Origin: Octadecabacter antarcticus 307 | Lineage (GTDB): Bacteria > Pseudomonadota > Alphaproteobacteria > Rhodobacterales > Rhodobacteraceae | Length of the DNA: 64,000 nt | Reading direction: 5' to 3' | Assembly (NCBI RefSeq): GCF_000155675.2 | Contig: NC_020911.1 | Location: 1,540,501 to 1,604,500 of the forward strand | Shown: positions 35,937 through 45,901 of the stretch, piece after piece | Layout: every line of letters starts with the position of its first letter | How positions within the stretch are numbered: the stretch's first letter is position 1 | Program-made: the position numbers and the translations under genes | The notes under the pieces: model-generated | What the model was told of the DNA's origin: nothing | What the model saw: the letters and a program-made list of their open reading frames with translations, nothing else | Database searches by the model: none

Positions 35937-36793
35937 GCAAACACCGTTGAAAGTGCGTTCAGCGCTGCGTCAGCGCGTTTGGTTTCTGCCACCAAGACCG
36001 ACCATTCCGGCACATCGGTGTCCCATTCGATCAACAAAGGTTTCGGGCCGGATTTGATCAGTGTGTAATCCAGCAACGCCCAGACCGGGTCCACGACCTC
36101 GCAGCCATGACTGTCGATCAACAGCGGTGCGCCGGTTTCATCCGCGTCTTCATCATGGCCTCCAAGGTGGATTTCCCCAACATGACCAAGCGGGTAGTCA
36201 TCGATGTAGCCTTGCGGTGAATAGCCAAGGTTGGTGGCGGATACGAAAACATTGTTCACGTCCAATAGCAGGCCACATCCGGTGCGGGCTGCGATTTGCG
36301 CCAAAAAATCTGTCTCGGTCATGTCGCTTTCGGCGAAGGCCAAATAGCTCGACGGGTTTTCAAGCAGCATTTGACGGCCCAATGTGTTTTGGACTTCGTC
36401 GATGTGATCCGCGATGCGGGTGACGGTTGCTGCGGTGTAAGGCAGCGGTAAAAGATCGTTCAAGAAGGCGTTGTCGTGGCTAGACCATGCTAGGTGTTCA
36501 CTGAAACTGGCGGGTTGCAACCAGTCGCAAAGGGTTTTCAACCGCGCGAGGTGATCGGCGTCAAGGCGGCCTTCGCCGCCAATGCTCAAACCGACGCCGT
36601 GGACGGAAAACGGGAACTTTTCAGACAGGTGACGCAGTTGCGCGAGGGGGCGGCCGCCCATCCCCATGTAGTTTTCGGCATGGATTTCAAGCCAGCCAAC
36701 GGGCCCCGCATCATTCATTATATCGCTGAAATGTTGGGCTTTATAACCGACGCCGGGACTGTGGGGCAGGGGGGTGCGGACAGCGTCGAACAT
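35933..36793 (-). CDS. bufB: MNIO (DUF692) multinuclear iron oxidative enzyme, BufB
   Basis: 286 residues of the DUF692 TIM-barrel family. Metal ligands appear in order: WLEIHAENYM, SVHGVGLSIGG, FSEHLAWSSHD, MLLENPSSYL, LLLDVNNVFVSATN and VGEIHLGGHDED, with a distal DSHGCEV. These enzymes use a two- or three-iron centre to convert cysteines of a RiPP precursor (oxazolone/thioamide or thiooxazole products). The precursor gene bufA is 75 bases upstream, with an intervening hairpin. Length and motifs are standard; the enzyme should be active. Confidence 0.93.
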   Translation of the reverse strand: MFDAVRTPLPHSPGVGYKAQHFSDIMNDAGPVGWLEIHAENYMGMGGRPLAQLRHLSEKFPFSVHGVGLSIGGEGRLDADHLARLKTLCDWLQPASFSEHLAWSSHDNAFLNDLLPLPYTAATVTRIADHIDEVQNTLGRQMLLENPSSYLAFAESDMTETDFLAQIAARTGCGLLLDVNNVFVSATNLGYSPQGYIDDYPLGHVGEIHLGGHDEDADETGAPLLIDSHGCEVVDPVWALLDYTLIKSGPKPLLIEWDTDVPEWSVLVAETKRADAALNALSTVFA

Positions 36794-36814
36794 GAAACAG
36801 GTTCCTTAAATGTT

Positions 36815-36842
36815 GACGCCCACCCTAATGTGGATGGGCGTC
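36815..36842 (-). promoter_or_regulatory. Intercistronic hairpin between bufA and bufB
   Basis: GACGCCCA (36815-36822) pairs with TGGGCGTC (36835-36842) around a 12-base loop. It sits between the precursor and enzyme genes without a strong U-tail, so partial termination or 3'-end protection could keep the precursor mRNA in excess. Confidence 0.6.
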
Positions 36843-36868
36843 TTTGTCATGTTACGTATCGTGTCAGC

Positions 36869-37171
36869 TTATGCTGGCAGGTCACGCGTCAGTTCTTCGA
36901 GGGAGCCGGAGCGCTCTGGGTTGTCGCCCATGGCTTCGATCATTGTGTCTTCACAAGTGCCAGCTGGAACGAATGTCCATGCGTTGCCCTGATAATCAAC
37001 TGTGGATGTGCCCGCACATGTTGTGCCTACACCTGCGGCGCAGTCATTTGCGCCAGCCAGTGACACACCGAAGCACTTTTCGTTTTCTTGGGCGTGTGCT
37101 GCTGTGGACAAGCCAGCGATTGCTGTTGCGATGGAAGCTGCGAGGGCGAGCGTTGTTGTTGTCTTGGACAT
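36869..37171 (-). CDS. bufA: Bufferin-type RiPP precursor (DUF2282)
   Basis: 100 residues. A Sec signal peptide ([20 protein letters not shown], ending AHA) is followed by the core [20 protein letters not shown], then TCAG and [12 protein letters not shown]. The four cysteines (KCFG, NDCA, TTCA, GTCE) are the usual modified residues of BufA1-type peptides. After MNIO modification and export, such peptides bind copper and protect the periplasm. This is the first gene of bufA-bufB-bufC-doxX. The tail ([17 protein letters not shown]) is an extra hydrophilic stretch. Confidence 0.92.
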   Translation of the reverse strand: MSKTTTTLALAASIATAIAGLSTAAHAQENEKCFGVSLAGANDCAAGVGTTCAGTSTVDYQGNAWTFVPAGTCEDTMIEAMGDNPERSGSLEELTRDLPA

Positions 37172-37323
37172 TGGATGAATTCCTGTTGCTTTGGGTTGCG
37201 AGTGGAGCGCGCCGTGATTGGCGACTAAGCAATCTTAGGCTGGCACTACGTTTCAACGCCATTCACGGGGCTGTGCATCGCGGGCGTGTGACTGCGCGCG
37301 AGGTCGTTTTCACGCTAATCCAC

Positions 37324-37360
37324 TGAAAAAAAAGGCCCGACCATTTGATACGGTCGGGCC
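37324..37360 (-). terminator. Rho-independent terminator of thrS
   Basis: GGCCCGACC (37334-37342) pairs perfectly with GGTCGGGCC (37352-37360); the minus-strand product ends in a run of nine U (A-run 37325-37333). It lies 25 bases after the thrS stop. Confidence 0.93.
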
Positions 37361-37385
37361 TGTAACACCTTGCAGTGCTGGAATG

Positions 37386-39335
37386 TTACAAAAGATCAGG
37401 TGGTGTGGCCGATACTTGCAAGTCGTCCACGATCGCCGCAAGAGTTGTTACAGACGTTTGCTTTTCCCCAAGGCGGCGGACGGACACTGTGCGGTCTTCG
37501 ACTTCGCGCGCACCACAGGCAAGGATAACAGGGACCTTGCCGAGGGAATGTTCGCGGACCTTATAGTTGATCTTTTCGTTGCGGATGTCAGCCTCTGCGC
37601 GCACGCCTTTGGCGTTTAGGGCGGCGACGACTTCGCGCACGTAATCATCTGCGTCCGAAATGATCGACGCCACAACGACCTGACGTGGGGCGAGCCAGAA
37701 CGGCAGTTTGCCTGCATGTTCTTCTATCAGGATGCCGATGAAACGTTCAAACGAGCCGAGTAACGCGCGGTGTAGCATGACGGGGCGGTGCTTTTCGCCG
37801 TCCGATCCGATGTAATTCGCATCCAACCGTTCGGGCAGCACGAAATCCACTTGGTGGGTGCCACATTGCCAATCACGACCAATCGCGTCTGTTAAAACGA
37901 ATTCCAGCTTCGGGCCATAAAACGCGCCTTCGCCGGGGTTGAGTGTCGGTTCAATTCCGGCAGCGCGGGTCGCGGCAAGCAGCGCGGCTTCGGCTTTGTC
38001 CCATACCTCGTCAGATCCGGAGCGGACGTCGGGGCGGTCAGAAAATTTCACTTTGAAGTCTGAAAACCCGAGGTCTTGGTAGACTTCAGACAGCAAGGCG
38101 ATGAACGCAATTGTCTCAACTTCGATTTGTTCTTCGGTGCAAAAAATATGGCCGTCGTCTTGGGTGAACCCGCGCACGCGCATAATGCCGTGCAGTGCGC
38201 CCGAGGGTTCGTAGCGGTTGCACGACCCAAACTCGGCCATGCGCACAGGCAGGTCGCGGTAGGATTTAAGCCCTTGATTATAAATCTGGACGTGGCACGG
38301 GCAGTTCATCGGCTTGAGTGCATTGACCGCTTTTTCGCGGGCGTGCTCTTCGTCGACTTCGACAATGAACATATGTTCCTGAAACTTTTCCCAGTGGCCA
38401 GATTGTTCCCACAATTTACGATCAACCACCTGCGGTGTGTTCACTTCGACATAGCCACCCGCACGCTGTTTGCGACGCATATAGTCTTGAAGTTGTGTGA
38501 AAATTAGCCAACCGTTCGGGTGCCAGAAGATTTGACCGGAGGCCTCTTCTTGCATGTGGAACAGGTTCATTTCGCGACCCAGTTTACGGTGGTCGCGTTT
38601 GGCGGCTTCCTCCAACATGTGCAGGTGCGCTTTGAGTTGTTCTTTGTTCTGGAACGCCACGCCGTAGATGCGTTGCAGCATCGTGCGGTCACTATCGCCA
38701 CGCCAATAGGCACCGGCGATGGACATCAATTTCCATGAATCGCCAGGCACTTGGCCGGTGTTTTGCAGGTGCGGGCCACGGCACAGGTCCTGCCAGTCGC
38801 CGTGCCAATACATCCGCAGCGGTTCGTCACCGGGAATGCCGTTGATCAGTTCAATTTTGTACGGCTCACCGCGATCTTCGTAGTATTTGATCGCCACCTC
38901 ACGGTCCCACACTTCGGTGCGTACGGCGTCACGTTTGTTGATGATTTCTTTCATCTTCTTTTCTATTGTACCGAGGTCGTCAGGCGTAAAAGCTTCTTTG
39001 CGATCAAAGTCATAGTACCAGCCGTCTTTGATCACGGGGCCGATGGTGACCTGTGTGTCAGGCCAGAGTTCCTGTACCGCGCGCGCCATAATATGTGCAA
39101 GATCGTGGCGGATCAGTTCAACGGCGGGGGCGGCGTCTTTCATGGTGTTAATGGCGATCGCCGCGTCGTCGTTGATCGGCCACGCCATGTCCCAGTGTTC
39201 GCCGTTCACCGTCGCTGAAATGGCTTTTTTCGCCAGCGAGGACGCGATTGATGCGGCGACGTCGGCAGGGGTGACGCCTGCGTCGTATTGACGTGCATTG
39301 CCGTCGGGAAATGTAAGGGAAATCTGCTGGGCCAT
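37386..39335 (-). CDS. thrS: Threonyl-tRNA synthetase
   Basis: 649 residues, a complete class II enzyme. An N-terminal TGS domain (~1-62) is followed by the editing domain with [16 protein letters not shown] and later [20 protein letters not shown]. The catalytic core contains [40 protein letters not shown] (zinc Cys), [15 protein letters not shown] (motif 2) and [20 protein letters not shown] (motif 3). A C-terminal anticodon-binding domain follows. The start [12 protein letters not shown] is standard. Monocistronic with its own terminator. Confidence 0.98.
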   Translation of the reverse strand: MAQQISLTFPDGNARQYDAGVTPADVAASIASSLAKKAISATVNGEHWDMAWPINDDAAIAINTMKDAAPAVELIRHDLAHIMARAVQELWPDTQVTIGPVIKDGWYYDFDRKEAFTPDDLGTIEKKMKEIINKRDAVRTEVWDREVAIKYYEDRGEPYKIELINGIPGDEPLRMYWHGDWQDLCRGPHLQNTGQVPGDSWKLMSIAGAYWRGDSDRTMLQRIYGVAFQNKEQLKAHLHMLEEAAKRDHRKLGREMNLFHMQEEASGQIFWHPNGWLIFTQLQDYMRRKQRAGGYVEVNTPQVVDRKLWEQSGHWEKFQEHMFIVEVDEEHAREKAVNALKPMNCPCHVQIYNQGLKSYRDLPVRMAEFGSCNRYEPSGALHGIMRVRGFTQDDGHIFCTEEQIEVETIAFIALLSEVYQDLGFSDFKVKFSDRPDVRSGSDEVWDKAEAALLAATRAAGIEPTLNPGEGAFYGPKLEFVLTDAIGRDWQCGTHQVDFVLPERLDANYIGSDGEKHRPVMLHRALLGSFERFIGILIEEHAGKLPFWLAPRQVVVASIISDADDYVREVVAALNAKGVRAEADIRNEKINYKVREHSLGKVPVILACGAREVEDRTVSVRRLGEKQTSVTTLAAIVDDLQVSATPPDLL

Positions 39336-39483
39336 CTTGGGCTCCTCGTCAGTTTGGCACCTACAAAAGCGCCCGGTTGCGGGTTATATTGGGGGCGTTT
39401 TGGACGATGGCTGGTGGGGCGTCAAGAGGGTGGCAAACGGCGTACACATCCTGTGCACAACTTGTATGTCTGCGCGTCACACC

Positions 39484-39509
39484 AAAGGCCTGCAAATAAG
39501 CGGGCCTTT
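39484..39509 (-). terminator. Hairpin downstream of the MAPEG remnant
   Basis: AAAGGCCTGC (39484-39493) pairs with GCGGGCCTTT (39500-39509) through ten positions including one G-T wobble, with a six-base loop. Located between the MAPEG remnant stop and the thrS start. Confidence 0.5.
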
Positions 39510-39526
39510 CAAATATTTAGGGGCGT

Positions 39527-39743
39527 TTAGACCCGTGCGGCGAAGACCGCGTAGGCCATGATCAGGGTGCAGACCCAGCCAGCAGTAAAGATCAGCGACC
39601 GCACCGGCATTTTCGCAAGTCCCGAGATCATACCCGTCCACAGCGCCAGCGTCAGACCCCGATCCGACGATAAAGGGGGTTCACAGCGTGGCCGTGAGGG
39701 TCATCAGGCAGGTCAGAATGCCAAGTTCTGTTGGAAATTCCAT
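39527..39743 (-). pseudogene. MAPEG-family membrane protein, truncated and frameshifted
   Basis: From ATG 39743 the frame reads EFPTELGILTCLMTLTATL then TGA, where relatives continue with a Trp-Pro-Tyr helix. After a shift it resumes as LALWTGMISGLAKMPVRSLI and FTAGWVCTLIMAYAVFAARV, the last MAPEG helix, ending TAA 39527. The middle ~60 residues are missing. MAPEG proteins are four-helix membrane enzymes or glutathione-related proteins. Confidence 0.65.
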
Positions 39744-39890
39744 TGTGTGGCTCCCTATGGAATCCTGTTCGAGTTTGGTTTTAAGATCGCTCAGGGTTTT
39801 GGGCTCAGGGCCTTGGCCGTCTTTTTGGCGCAAGGCATCCAGCAGTTTTTGGCGCGCCGCGTTCGCGAGGGCTTTGAGGGTATTTTCCAT
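39744..39890 (-). pseudogene. ArsR-type regulator, N-terminal fragment
   Basis: 49 residues (MENTLKALANAARQKLLDAL, then RQKDGQ and TLSDLKTKLEQ) match the first two helices of ArsR winged-helix repressors. The recognition helix and wing are absent; the frame instead runs directly into the MAPEG start. A deletion removed the rest of the regulator. Confidence 0.6.
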
Positions 39891-39994
39891 CGGTCTTTGA
39901 AAGTAATTAATTAGTCACGTGACAATAGAGTAACGTATTTTACCTGCGCTGCTTGCTGATATAGACTGGCTAAAAGACAGGCTAGGGGATTGAA

Positions 39995-40735
39995 ATGACT
40001 GATACTTTCGTAACACCACAGAAGCGCACGATTGCCTATCATTTAACGGATGGCACAGGGCCAATGGTGGTGTTTCTGGGTGGTTTCAAGTCTGACATGA
40101 CCGGCACGAAGGCGGTTTTCCTGGAAGGCTGGGCCAAAAAGGCAGGCCGCGCGTTCTTGCGATTCGATTATTCAGGACACGGGGAAAGCAGCGGTGTTTT
40201 TGAAGACTGCTGCATTGGAGATTGGTTTGATGATGCAACCGCCATGTTGGACCTGATCGCGGGGCCAGTGGTTCTGGTCGGATCATCCATGGGCGGCTGG
40301 ATATCGTTGCAAATCGCGCGCGCGATGCCACGCCGCGTCGCAGGTCTGGTGACGATTGCTGCGGCACCCGATTTTACTGAGGACGGATTTTGGGCAACGT
40401 TTGACGACGCACAAAAGGCAGAATTAGAGGCCGAGGGGCGCGTTGCGGTGCCATCCGAGTATGGCGATCCCTACATCATCACTAAGCGGTTGATCGAGGA
40501 GGGGCGAGATCGTTTCGTTCTGCGCAAGACACTGGCGTTGCCGTTTGCGGTGCGATTCTTGCAGGGCACGGCGGATACGTCTGTGCCGACAGCAACGGCG
40601 TTGAAATTGTTTGAGCATGCAGACGGGAAAGATATGCGGCTGACGCTGGTGGACGGTGCGGATCATTCGTTTTCTGATGGCGCGTGTTTGGAGCTGATTG
40701 TGGCATCGATTGAAGAGGTGCTTGCGTCGCGCTAG
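39995..40735 (+). CDS. Alpha/beta hydrolase (ABHD10/YqiA-like)
   Basis: 246 residues with the alpha/beta-hydrolase fold: VVFLGGFKSDMTGTKA (oxyanion side), FDYSGHGESSG, the nucleophile elbow VLVGSSMGGW (Ser about residue 103), LQGTADTSVP with the acid Asp, and VDGADHSFS with the catalytic His. All three catalytic residues are present. It resembles the acyl-protein thioesterase/ABHD10 group of alphaproteobacteria; substrate unknown. It stands alone beside decayed genes. Confidence 0.88.
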   Translation: MTDTFVTPQKRTIAYHLTDGTGPMVVFLGGFKSDMTGTKAVFLEGWAKKAGRAFLRFDYSGHGESSGVFEDCCIGDWFDDATAMLDLIAGPVVLVGSSMGGWISLQIARAMPRRVAGLVTIAAAPDFTEDGFWATFDDAQKAELEAEGRVAVPSEYGDPYIITKRLIEEGRDRFVLRKTLALPFAVRFLQGTADTSVPTATALKLFEHADGKDMRLTLVDGADHSFSDGACLELIVASIEEVLASR

Positions 40736-40822
40736 CGGGCTGGTTTCGCCTGCGGCGGGCGGGGTCGCGCAGGACCCAACCGAGCGCACCGTGGATGACG
40801 GCGTGGATGACGACGTGGCGCA

Positions 40823-41156
40823 TTGGGTTTCCCAGTGTGGGCATTTTGGTCTGAGTTGATGCGTGGCTTGCGCCTTTGCATCGTGTTGCTGTTTGGGCTT
40901 TATCGGGTGCTGCCGTCAATGAATGTGACGGTTGTGGTGGCGATGTTCGTGTTGGCAGGAATGACCAACGGGTCCTACCAGCAAATCCCGAGGGCGATGT
41001 ATCTGGACCTGATGGATGTGACGCGCCGCGAATACGTTTGCGCCGCTGGTTTTTTGGGCGCGTTGCATGTGGCTGTTGGGACCAGCGGGCGTCTTGGCGC
41101 TGACGATTGTGTTACTGCTGAGCTTGTACCGCCCACGCGCACGAAAGGCATTTAAT
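40823..41156 (+). pseudogene. Remnant of an MFS-type transporter
   Basis: The frame gives two membrane-like segments (LRLCIVLLFGLYRVLP and NVTVVVAMFVLAGMTNGSYQ) then IPRAMYLDLMDVTRREYVCA and a piece resembling the next helix, which shifts frame (the neighbouring frame reads CGCWDQRASWR). The MTNG...RAMYLDL pattern is like a middle helix of MFS/AmpG-like carriers. No start, N-terminal half or C-terminal half can be found. The 90 bases before it, after the hydrolase gene, hold nothing recognisable. Confidence 0.45.
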
Positions 41157-41358
41157 GGTACCTGACCTAAACGAAATTGACACATGGCAGTTGGCGCGTG
41201 AGCCGGACGTCAAAGGTCTGCGCGCAGGCTGTGCCATCCCGATCGAACGCATCCAGACGCCTGCATATTTCGCCTTTGGCGATACCGACCAAGTGGTCAG
41301 CCCGAACCAGACCGTACCACTGGCACAGTGGATCATTGATTGGGTCCAAAACCTTTAG
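41155..41358 (+). pseudogene. C-terminal fragment of a BAAT-type acyl-CoA thioester hydrolase
   Basis: 67 residues. The segment AIPIERIQTPAYFAFGDTDQ followed by VVSPNQTVPLAQWI matches the BAAT C-terminal alpha/beta-hydrolase region (IPVExIxxPVLLxSGxDDxxWPS), where the acidic catalytic residue lies. The nucleophile and His regions are missing. Similarity is modest. Confidence 0.4.
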
Positions 41359-41485
41359 GACGCCCCACAACGCGTCTGACCGTTCAGAGAGGGCAGTTTC
41401 GCGTGTGCCCGAGATTGGGGTTGCGTCTGGGGCTGACCCATGAACAACAACAACACCAGACAATCGGAAAGACGAGAAAGCACGC

Positions 41486-42196
41486 ATGGCAGAACCCCTC
41501 GTTTTATTGCCAGGCATGATGTGCGACGCGCGTGTCTGGGCCACCCAGTTGACGGTTCTTAGTTATCAGCGTCCTGTGACGATTGCGCCCGTGTTCCTGG
41601 GGGAACGGATTGAAGAAATTGCATCTGAATTGCTGTCGTCCTTGCCCAGCAAATTTGCGCTGTGTGGTCATGGCATGGGCGGTGCGATCGCGCTTGAGTT
41701 GGTCCGACGTGCGCCTGAACGGGTTATTCGGCTGGCACTTATCGGGACCAACCCGTTAAGCGACACGCCACAAGAGGCCGCAGATCGCGAACCGCGGATA
41801 ATTGGCGCAAAGTCTGGTCGGTTTGAGCGGATGTTGGAACAAGATATTTTGCCGCGGTATGCCGGGGGTGGGCCGTTGCGCGCCCATTCAATTGCGCAAA
41901 TGCAGGAAATGGCGATGTCACTTGGGACTGATACCTATGTCCGCCAAGAACGCGCGATGCAGCGTCGGCGTGACCAGCAAAGCACTCTGCGCCGGATCAC
42001 CCAGCCGACGTTGATTCTGGCGGGGGAGGACGACCAGATCGTGTCGCTGAAACGGCAGGAATTTTTGGCGTAATTGATCCCCTACGCTAAGTTGGGCGTG
42101 CTGCAAGGCGTCGGGCACACGGTGATGTTGGAAGACCCAGAAGGCACAACAGAGGCGTTGTATACGTGGATTCGCCAGCCATCGGTGTTGCGTTAG
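41486..42196 (+). pseudogene. Alpha/beta hydrolase with in-frame nonsense codon
   Basis: The first 195 codons (LVLLPGMMCDARVWATQL; FALCGHGMGGAIALELVRRA with the nucleophile position Gly-His-Gly-Met-Gly; LILAGEDDQIV) end at TAA 42071-42073. The same frame then continues for 40 codons as LIPYAKLGVLQGVGHTVMLE, containing the GVGH catalytic-His loop, to a real stop at 42194-42196. A single substitution would restore a 236-residue hydrolase. The usual GxSxG serine is also absent (GHGMG), so activity was probably lost or different even before. Confidence 0.78.
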
Positions 42197-42397
42197 GACG
42201 CGGCGAACACATCTACAATCGAAACTAGATAGCCCCGTGTCGCCAAACTTTGTGTTTGGCTTGGGATTGAGTTGATAAAGACAGACAATCGCGCGTCGGC
42301 AGTCATCGAGATGACTGCCGATCTAATTGGGGCGATATCGCGGCGAACCTTCCTTGTACGACGCCATTGGCGCAGATCTGCGAAAGGACGACACCGT

Positions 42398-43831
42398 TCA
42401 TTTTTTGACGGACTTCTTTTTAGGCGCTTTAGTGCGCAACTTAGGTTCTGTAGTGTCCAAAGGCACAACGTTTAAGGTATTTCTGGCCAGTGGCACAGTG
42501 CTATCAGGCTTCGCGACGATGTCCTTTGCAGAGGGTCCATTCGCTTTTTCGAGTTCAGCCTTGTCCGTTTCAGGCAATGCAAGGACCTTGGATTGGGCTG
42601 ACTCTTCTGAATTGGCGTCGATAAAGTCCAGCACCAAGGGCCGGATATTTTCACGCCAGCTTTTGCCAGCAAAAATGCCGTAATGGCCCGCGCCCGGTTC
42701 AAGGTGCGACGCCTTTTTGCTGTCGGGCAGGCCGGTCAACAGATCAAGCGCTGCAAGGCACTGGCCCGGAGCCGAGATATCATCGTTTTCACCTTCAACG
42801 ATTTTCACGGCGACGGTTGTGATTTTCCCGATATCAACAGCGCGGCCATCGACGGTGAAACTGTTTGTTGCGATCTCGCGGTCCTTAAAGATGCGCTGCA
42901 CTGTGGACAAATAGAATTCTGCCGTCATGTCCATCACGGAGAGATATTCGTCATAGAACGTATTGTGCTTGTCATGCTCGGACGCTTCGCCGCTGGCGAC
43001 GGCCGCGATCTGGTTTTTGAACGCATCCGAGTGGGTTTCGTTGTTCATGGAAATGAACGATGCCAATTGCAACATGCCCGGATAGACCTTGCGACCGACA
43101 CCAGCATATTTGAAGCCCACACGCTGGATCGCTGCTTGTTCAAGCTGGCCCATGGTCACGGTGCGGCCAAAATCAGTAACTTCGGTATGGTTTGCTTCGG
43201 GATCGACGGGGCCGCCGATCAGGGTCATCGAACGCGGCTGTGCAGAGGGATCTTCTTCGGCAAGGTAGGCAACAGCGGCCAAGGTTAGCGGGACGGGCTG
43301 GCAGACGGCAACAACATGGGTGTCGGGGCCAAGTTCGCGCATGAAATCAACGAGGTAGAGTGTATAATCTTCGACGTCGAATTTGCCTTCGGAGACAGGG
43401 ATGTCGCGGGCGTTGTGCCAATCGGTGACATAGACTTCGCAGTCCGCCATCAACGAGATTACGGTTTTGCGCAGCAGCGTCGCGTAGTGGCCCGACATCG
43501 GCGCGACCAAAAGAACGCGGCGTTTGCGGGTCTTGCGGCCGGGAATGGCGAAATACAACAAATCGCCAAAGGGTTTGCTAACCACGGTCTGGATTTGCAC
43601 GATGTGGTCGCGGCCGTCCTCAGAAAATGTCAAAATGCCCCAGTCAGGTTTTGTCACCATGCGCGCAAAGCTGCGTTCAGTCACTTCGCCCCAAGCCCGC
43701 AGCATTTCCATCGACGGATTTGGCCACATGGCAACTGCCGGATAGGACGCCATCGCACGGGCCGTCGCGCCCAACCATTCATTGGTGTTTCTAACAGTTT
43801 CCATCATGTCGTAAGATGCCATATACTTCAT
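42398..43831 (-). CDS. phaZ: Intracellular polyhydroxyalkanoate depolymerase
   Basis: 477 residues from MKYMASYDMMETVRNTNEWL; the open frame further upstream overlaps the phaC side and has no similarity. THVVAVCQPVPLTLAAVAYL contains the catalytic Cys177 of PhaZ-type depolymerases (Cys instead of Ser). LLVAPMSGHYATLLR, CEVYVTDWHNARDIPVSEGK and LEPGAGHYGIFAGKSW (catalytic His) complete the family pattern. A Lys-rich tail (KAPKKKSVKK) may contact granules or nucleic acid. The enzyme hydrolyses stored PHB. Divergent from phaC across 151 bases. Confidence 0.95.
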   Translation of the reverse strand: MKYMASYDMMETVRNTNEWLGATARAMASYPAVAMWPNPSMEMLRAWGEVTERSFARMVTKPDWGILTFSEDGRDHIVQIQTVVSKPFGDLLYFAIPGRKTRKRRVLLVAPMSGHYATLLRKTVISLMADCEVYVTDWHNARDIPVSEGKFDVEDYTLYLVDFMRELGPDTHVVAVCQPVPLTLAAVAYLAEEDPSAQPRSMTLIGGPVDPEANHTEVTDFGRTVTMGQLEQAAIQRVGFKYAGVGRKVYPGMLQLASFISMNNETHSDAFKNQIAAVASGEASEHDKHNTFYDEYLSVMDMTAEFYLSTVQRIFKDREIATNSFTVDGRAVDIGKITTVAVKIVEGENDDISAPGQCLAALDLLTGLPDSKKASHLEPGAGHYGIFAGKSWRENIRPLVLDFIDANSEESAQSKVLALPETDKAELEKANGPSAKDIVAKPDSTVPLARNTLNVVPLDTTEPKLRTKAPKKKSVKK

Positions 43832-43947
43832 CTGCTCGCCTTCGGGCTTTGGTCGCTCCCTGACTTTTGTGGCCGCTTGACCAGTCTTGAGGCGCGATGT
43901 GTTTTGGCATTGACGATTCCCCACCCAAAACAGAGAGACGGCCGTAA

Positions 43948-43963
43948 ATGCTGCACCTGCACA
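43948..43963. promoter_or_regulatory. Candidate PhaR-binding site upstream of phaC
   Basis: ATGCTGCACCTGCACA resembles the TGC-rich, dyad-like PhaR operators found before the phasin and phaR genes, though its symmetry is weaker. It lies 20 bases before the phaC start, in the shared phaZ/phaC control region. Confidence 0.4.
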
Positions 43964-43982
43964 ATAAGAAGGCGACTGTGAT

Positions 43983-45806
43983 ATGACAACAGATGATTCA
44001 ACAAACAGTGAATCCCGTGATCCCAGCGCGGCCCATCGTGCGGCACTGCCGAAATTGGAAAAGAATATGAAGCGTATACAGGATCTTACGCAGCGTCTTA
44101 TGGGGGCCATGTCAAATAAGCGTAAGGTGCCACAGGATTTGCAGGGCCCCGCGCCGGAGCTTTATAGCAAGGCGGGCACGGTGGCGTTTCAGGAAATGAT
44201 ACAGAATCCGTCGAAAATTATCGAACAGCAGATCGGGTATTGGGGCAAAACGTTGCAGCATTTTGTCGACGCGCAGCAGGCGTTTGGCAAAGGTGAGCTT
44301 GCGGCCCCCGTTGATGACACGCCAACAGATCGCCGGTTCGCCAACCCGCTGTGGCAATCGCACCCGTATTTCAATTTCCTCAAGCAACAATACATGTTGA
44401 ACGCACAGGCGATGGACAAAGCCGTGACCGAAATGGAGGGTCTGGACGATTCTGAAAAGCGCCGCTTGGAGTTTTTCAGCCATCAGATCGTTGATATGCT
44501 GAGCCCGACAAATTTTCTGGCAACCAACCCCGACGCGCTGACCAAGGCGGTTGAAACCGAAGGCGACAGCCTCGTGCGCGGTCTGGAAAACATGATTGCC
44601 GACCTAGAAGCCAACGATGGTGAACTGGTGGTGTCACTGGCCGATAAGTCGGCGTTTACGGTGGGTGAAAACCTTGCGACGACACCGGGTGAGGTGGTTT
44701 TTCGCAATCACATGTTTGAGCTGATCCAGTACGCGCCGAGTACTGAAAAAGTCCACACAACGCCGCTGATTATATTCCCGCCGTGGATCAACAAATTCTA
44801 TATTCTTGATCTGAAAGCCCAAAATTCGCTGATCAAATGGATCGTCGATCAGGGATTCACATTGTTTGTGGTGTCATGGGCTAATGCAGATGCATCCTCC
44901 CGTGATATCGGGATGACGGATTATGTCGAAGACGGATATCTCACGGCGTTCGAAACTGTGCGTGAGATTTGCGCCGTTAAGAAGGTCAACGCGGTGGGCT
45001 ATTGCATCGCGGGCACGACGCTGTCGCTGTCACTGACGGTGATGAAAGAGCGCGGCATTGATTACGTGAATTCCGCCACCTTGTTCACCACCCTGACCGA
45101 TTTTTCCGATCGCGGAGAGGTCGGCGTGTTCCTGAACGATGATTTCGTTGACGGGATTGAAGCTGAAGTCAAAGAGGCCGGTTTCCTTGACAGTTATTTC
45201 ATGAGCAAGACTTTCAGCTATCTGCGATCCAACGATCTAATCTATCAGCCCGCCATTCGCAGCTACATGCTGGGCGAAGCGCCGCCTGCGTTTGATCTGC
45301 TGTATTGGAATGGCGATGGTACGAATCTTCCGGGGAAGATGGCGATCGAATATCTGCGCGGGCTGTGTCAGAACGACAAGTTCGCGACCACTGGGTTTGA
45401 TGTGGCGGGGATATCGGCCAAGATCGCGGACGTTGAGGTGCCAATCTGTGCGATTGCCTGTGAAAGCGATCACATTGCGGCTTGGAAATCATCGTATCAA
45501 GGTGTGCAAAAGATGGGGTCGAAGGACAAGACATTCATCCTGTCCGGATCAGGCCACATCGCGGGCATCGTGAATCCACCTACCAAGAAGAAGTATGGTT
45601 ACTGCACCAACGACGACCTGTCGGTCAGCCCCGACGGTTGGCAGGCGGGCGCGCGCCAGCATGAGGGATCGTGGTGGCCGATGTGGGGCGACTGGTTGGC
45701 CAAGAAGTCGGGTAAGAAGATTGATGCCCGCACACCAGGATCGGCGAGCTACCCGCCGCTGGCACCGGCCCCCGGCAGCTATGTGTTACGCGCAAAGGTG
45801 GTATGA
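43983..45806 (+). CDS. phaC: Class I poly(3-hydroxyalkanoate) polymerase
   Basis: 607 residues, the usual class I size. The lipase-box-like motif GYCIAGT carries the catalytic Cys341; the conserved FILSGSGHIAGIVNPP holds the catalytic His, and CAIACESDHIAAW the Asp. NKFYILDLKAQNSLIKWIVD and FVVSWANADASSRD are further class I signatures. It links (R)-3-hydroxyacyl-CoA units into polyester at granule surfaces. The phasin and the PhaR repressor genes follow on the same strand; the depolymerase gene is divergent. Confidence 0.97.
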   Translation: MTTDDSTNSESRDPSAAHRAALPKLEKNMKRIQDLTQRLMGAMSNKRKVPQDLQGPAPELYSKAGTVAFQEMIQNPSKIIEQQIGYWGKTLQHFVDAQQAFGKGELAAPVDDTPTDRRFANPLWQSHPYFNFLKQQYMLNAQAMDKAVTEMEGLDDSEKRRLEFFSHQIVDMLSPTNFLATNPDALTKAVETEGDSLVRGLENMIADLEANDGELVVSLADKSAFTVGENLATTPGEVVFRNHMFELIQYAPSTEKVHTTPLIIFPPWINKFYILDLKAQNSLIKWIVDQGFTLFVVSWANADASSRDIGMTDYVEDGYLTAFETVREICAVKKVNAVGYCIAGTTLSLSLTVMKERGIDYVNSATLFTTLTDFSDRGEVGVFLNDDFVDGIEAEVKEAGFLDSYFMSKTFSYLRSNDLIYQPAIRSYMLGEAPPAFDLLYWNGDGTNLPGKMAIEYLRGLCQNDKFATTGFDVAGISAKIADVEVPICAIACESDHIAAWKSSYQGVQKMGSKDKTFILSGSGHIAGIVNPPTKKKYGYCTNDDLSVSPDGWQAGARQHEGSWWPMWGDWLAKKSGKKIDARTPGSASYPPLAPAPGSYVLRAKVV

Positions 45807-45901
45807 TACCGGCGATTTTTGGCCGATCGTTGTCATGTATTGCAGGCGATAGCGTAGAAAGCACGGCGTTTTCTGTGACTTAAGCCGCGATGGCACTTTT
45901 T

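Noticed and set aside
42197..42397. Minus-strand reading in the gap between the broken hydrolase and phaZ
   Set aside because: A short frame (MTADARLSVFINSIPSQTQS) exists but has no start signal and no similarity that I recognise.
42683..43981. Two long plus-strand frames opposite phaZ
   Set aside because: Antisense shadows of the depolymerase gene without start signals or recognisable motifs.
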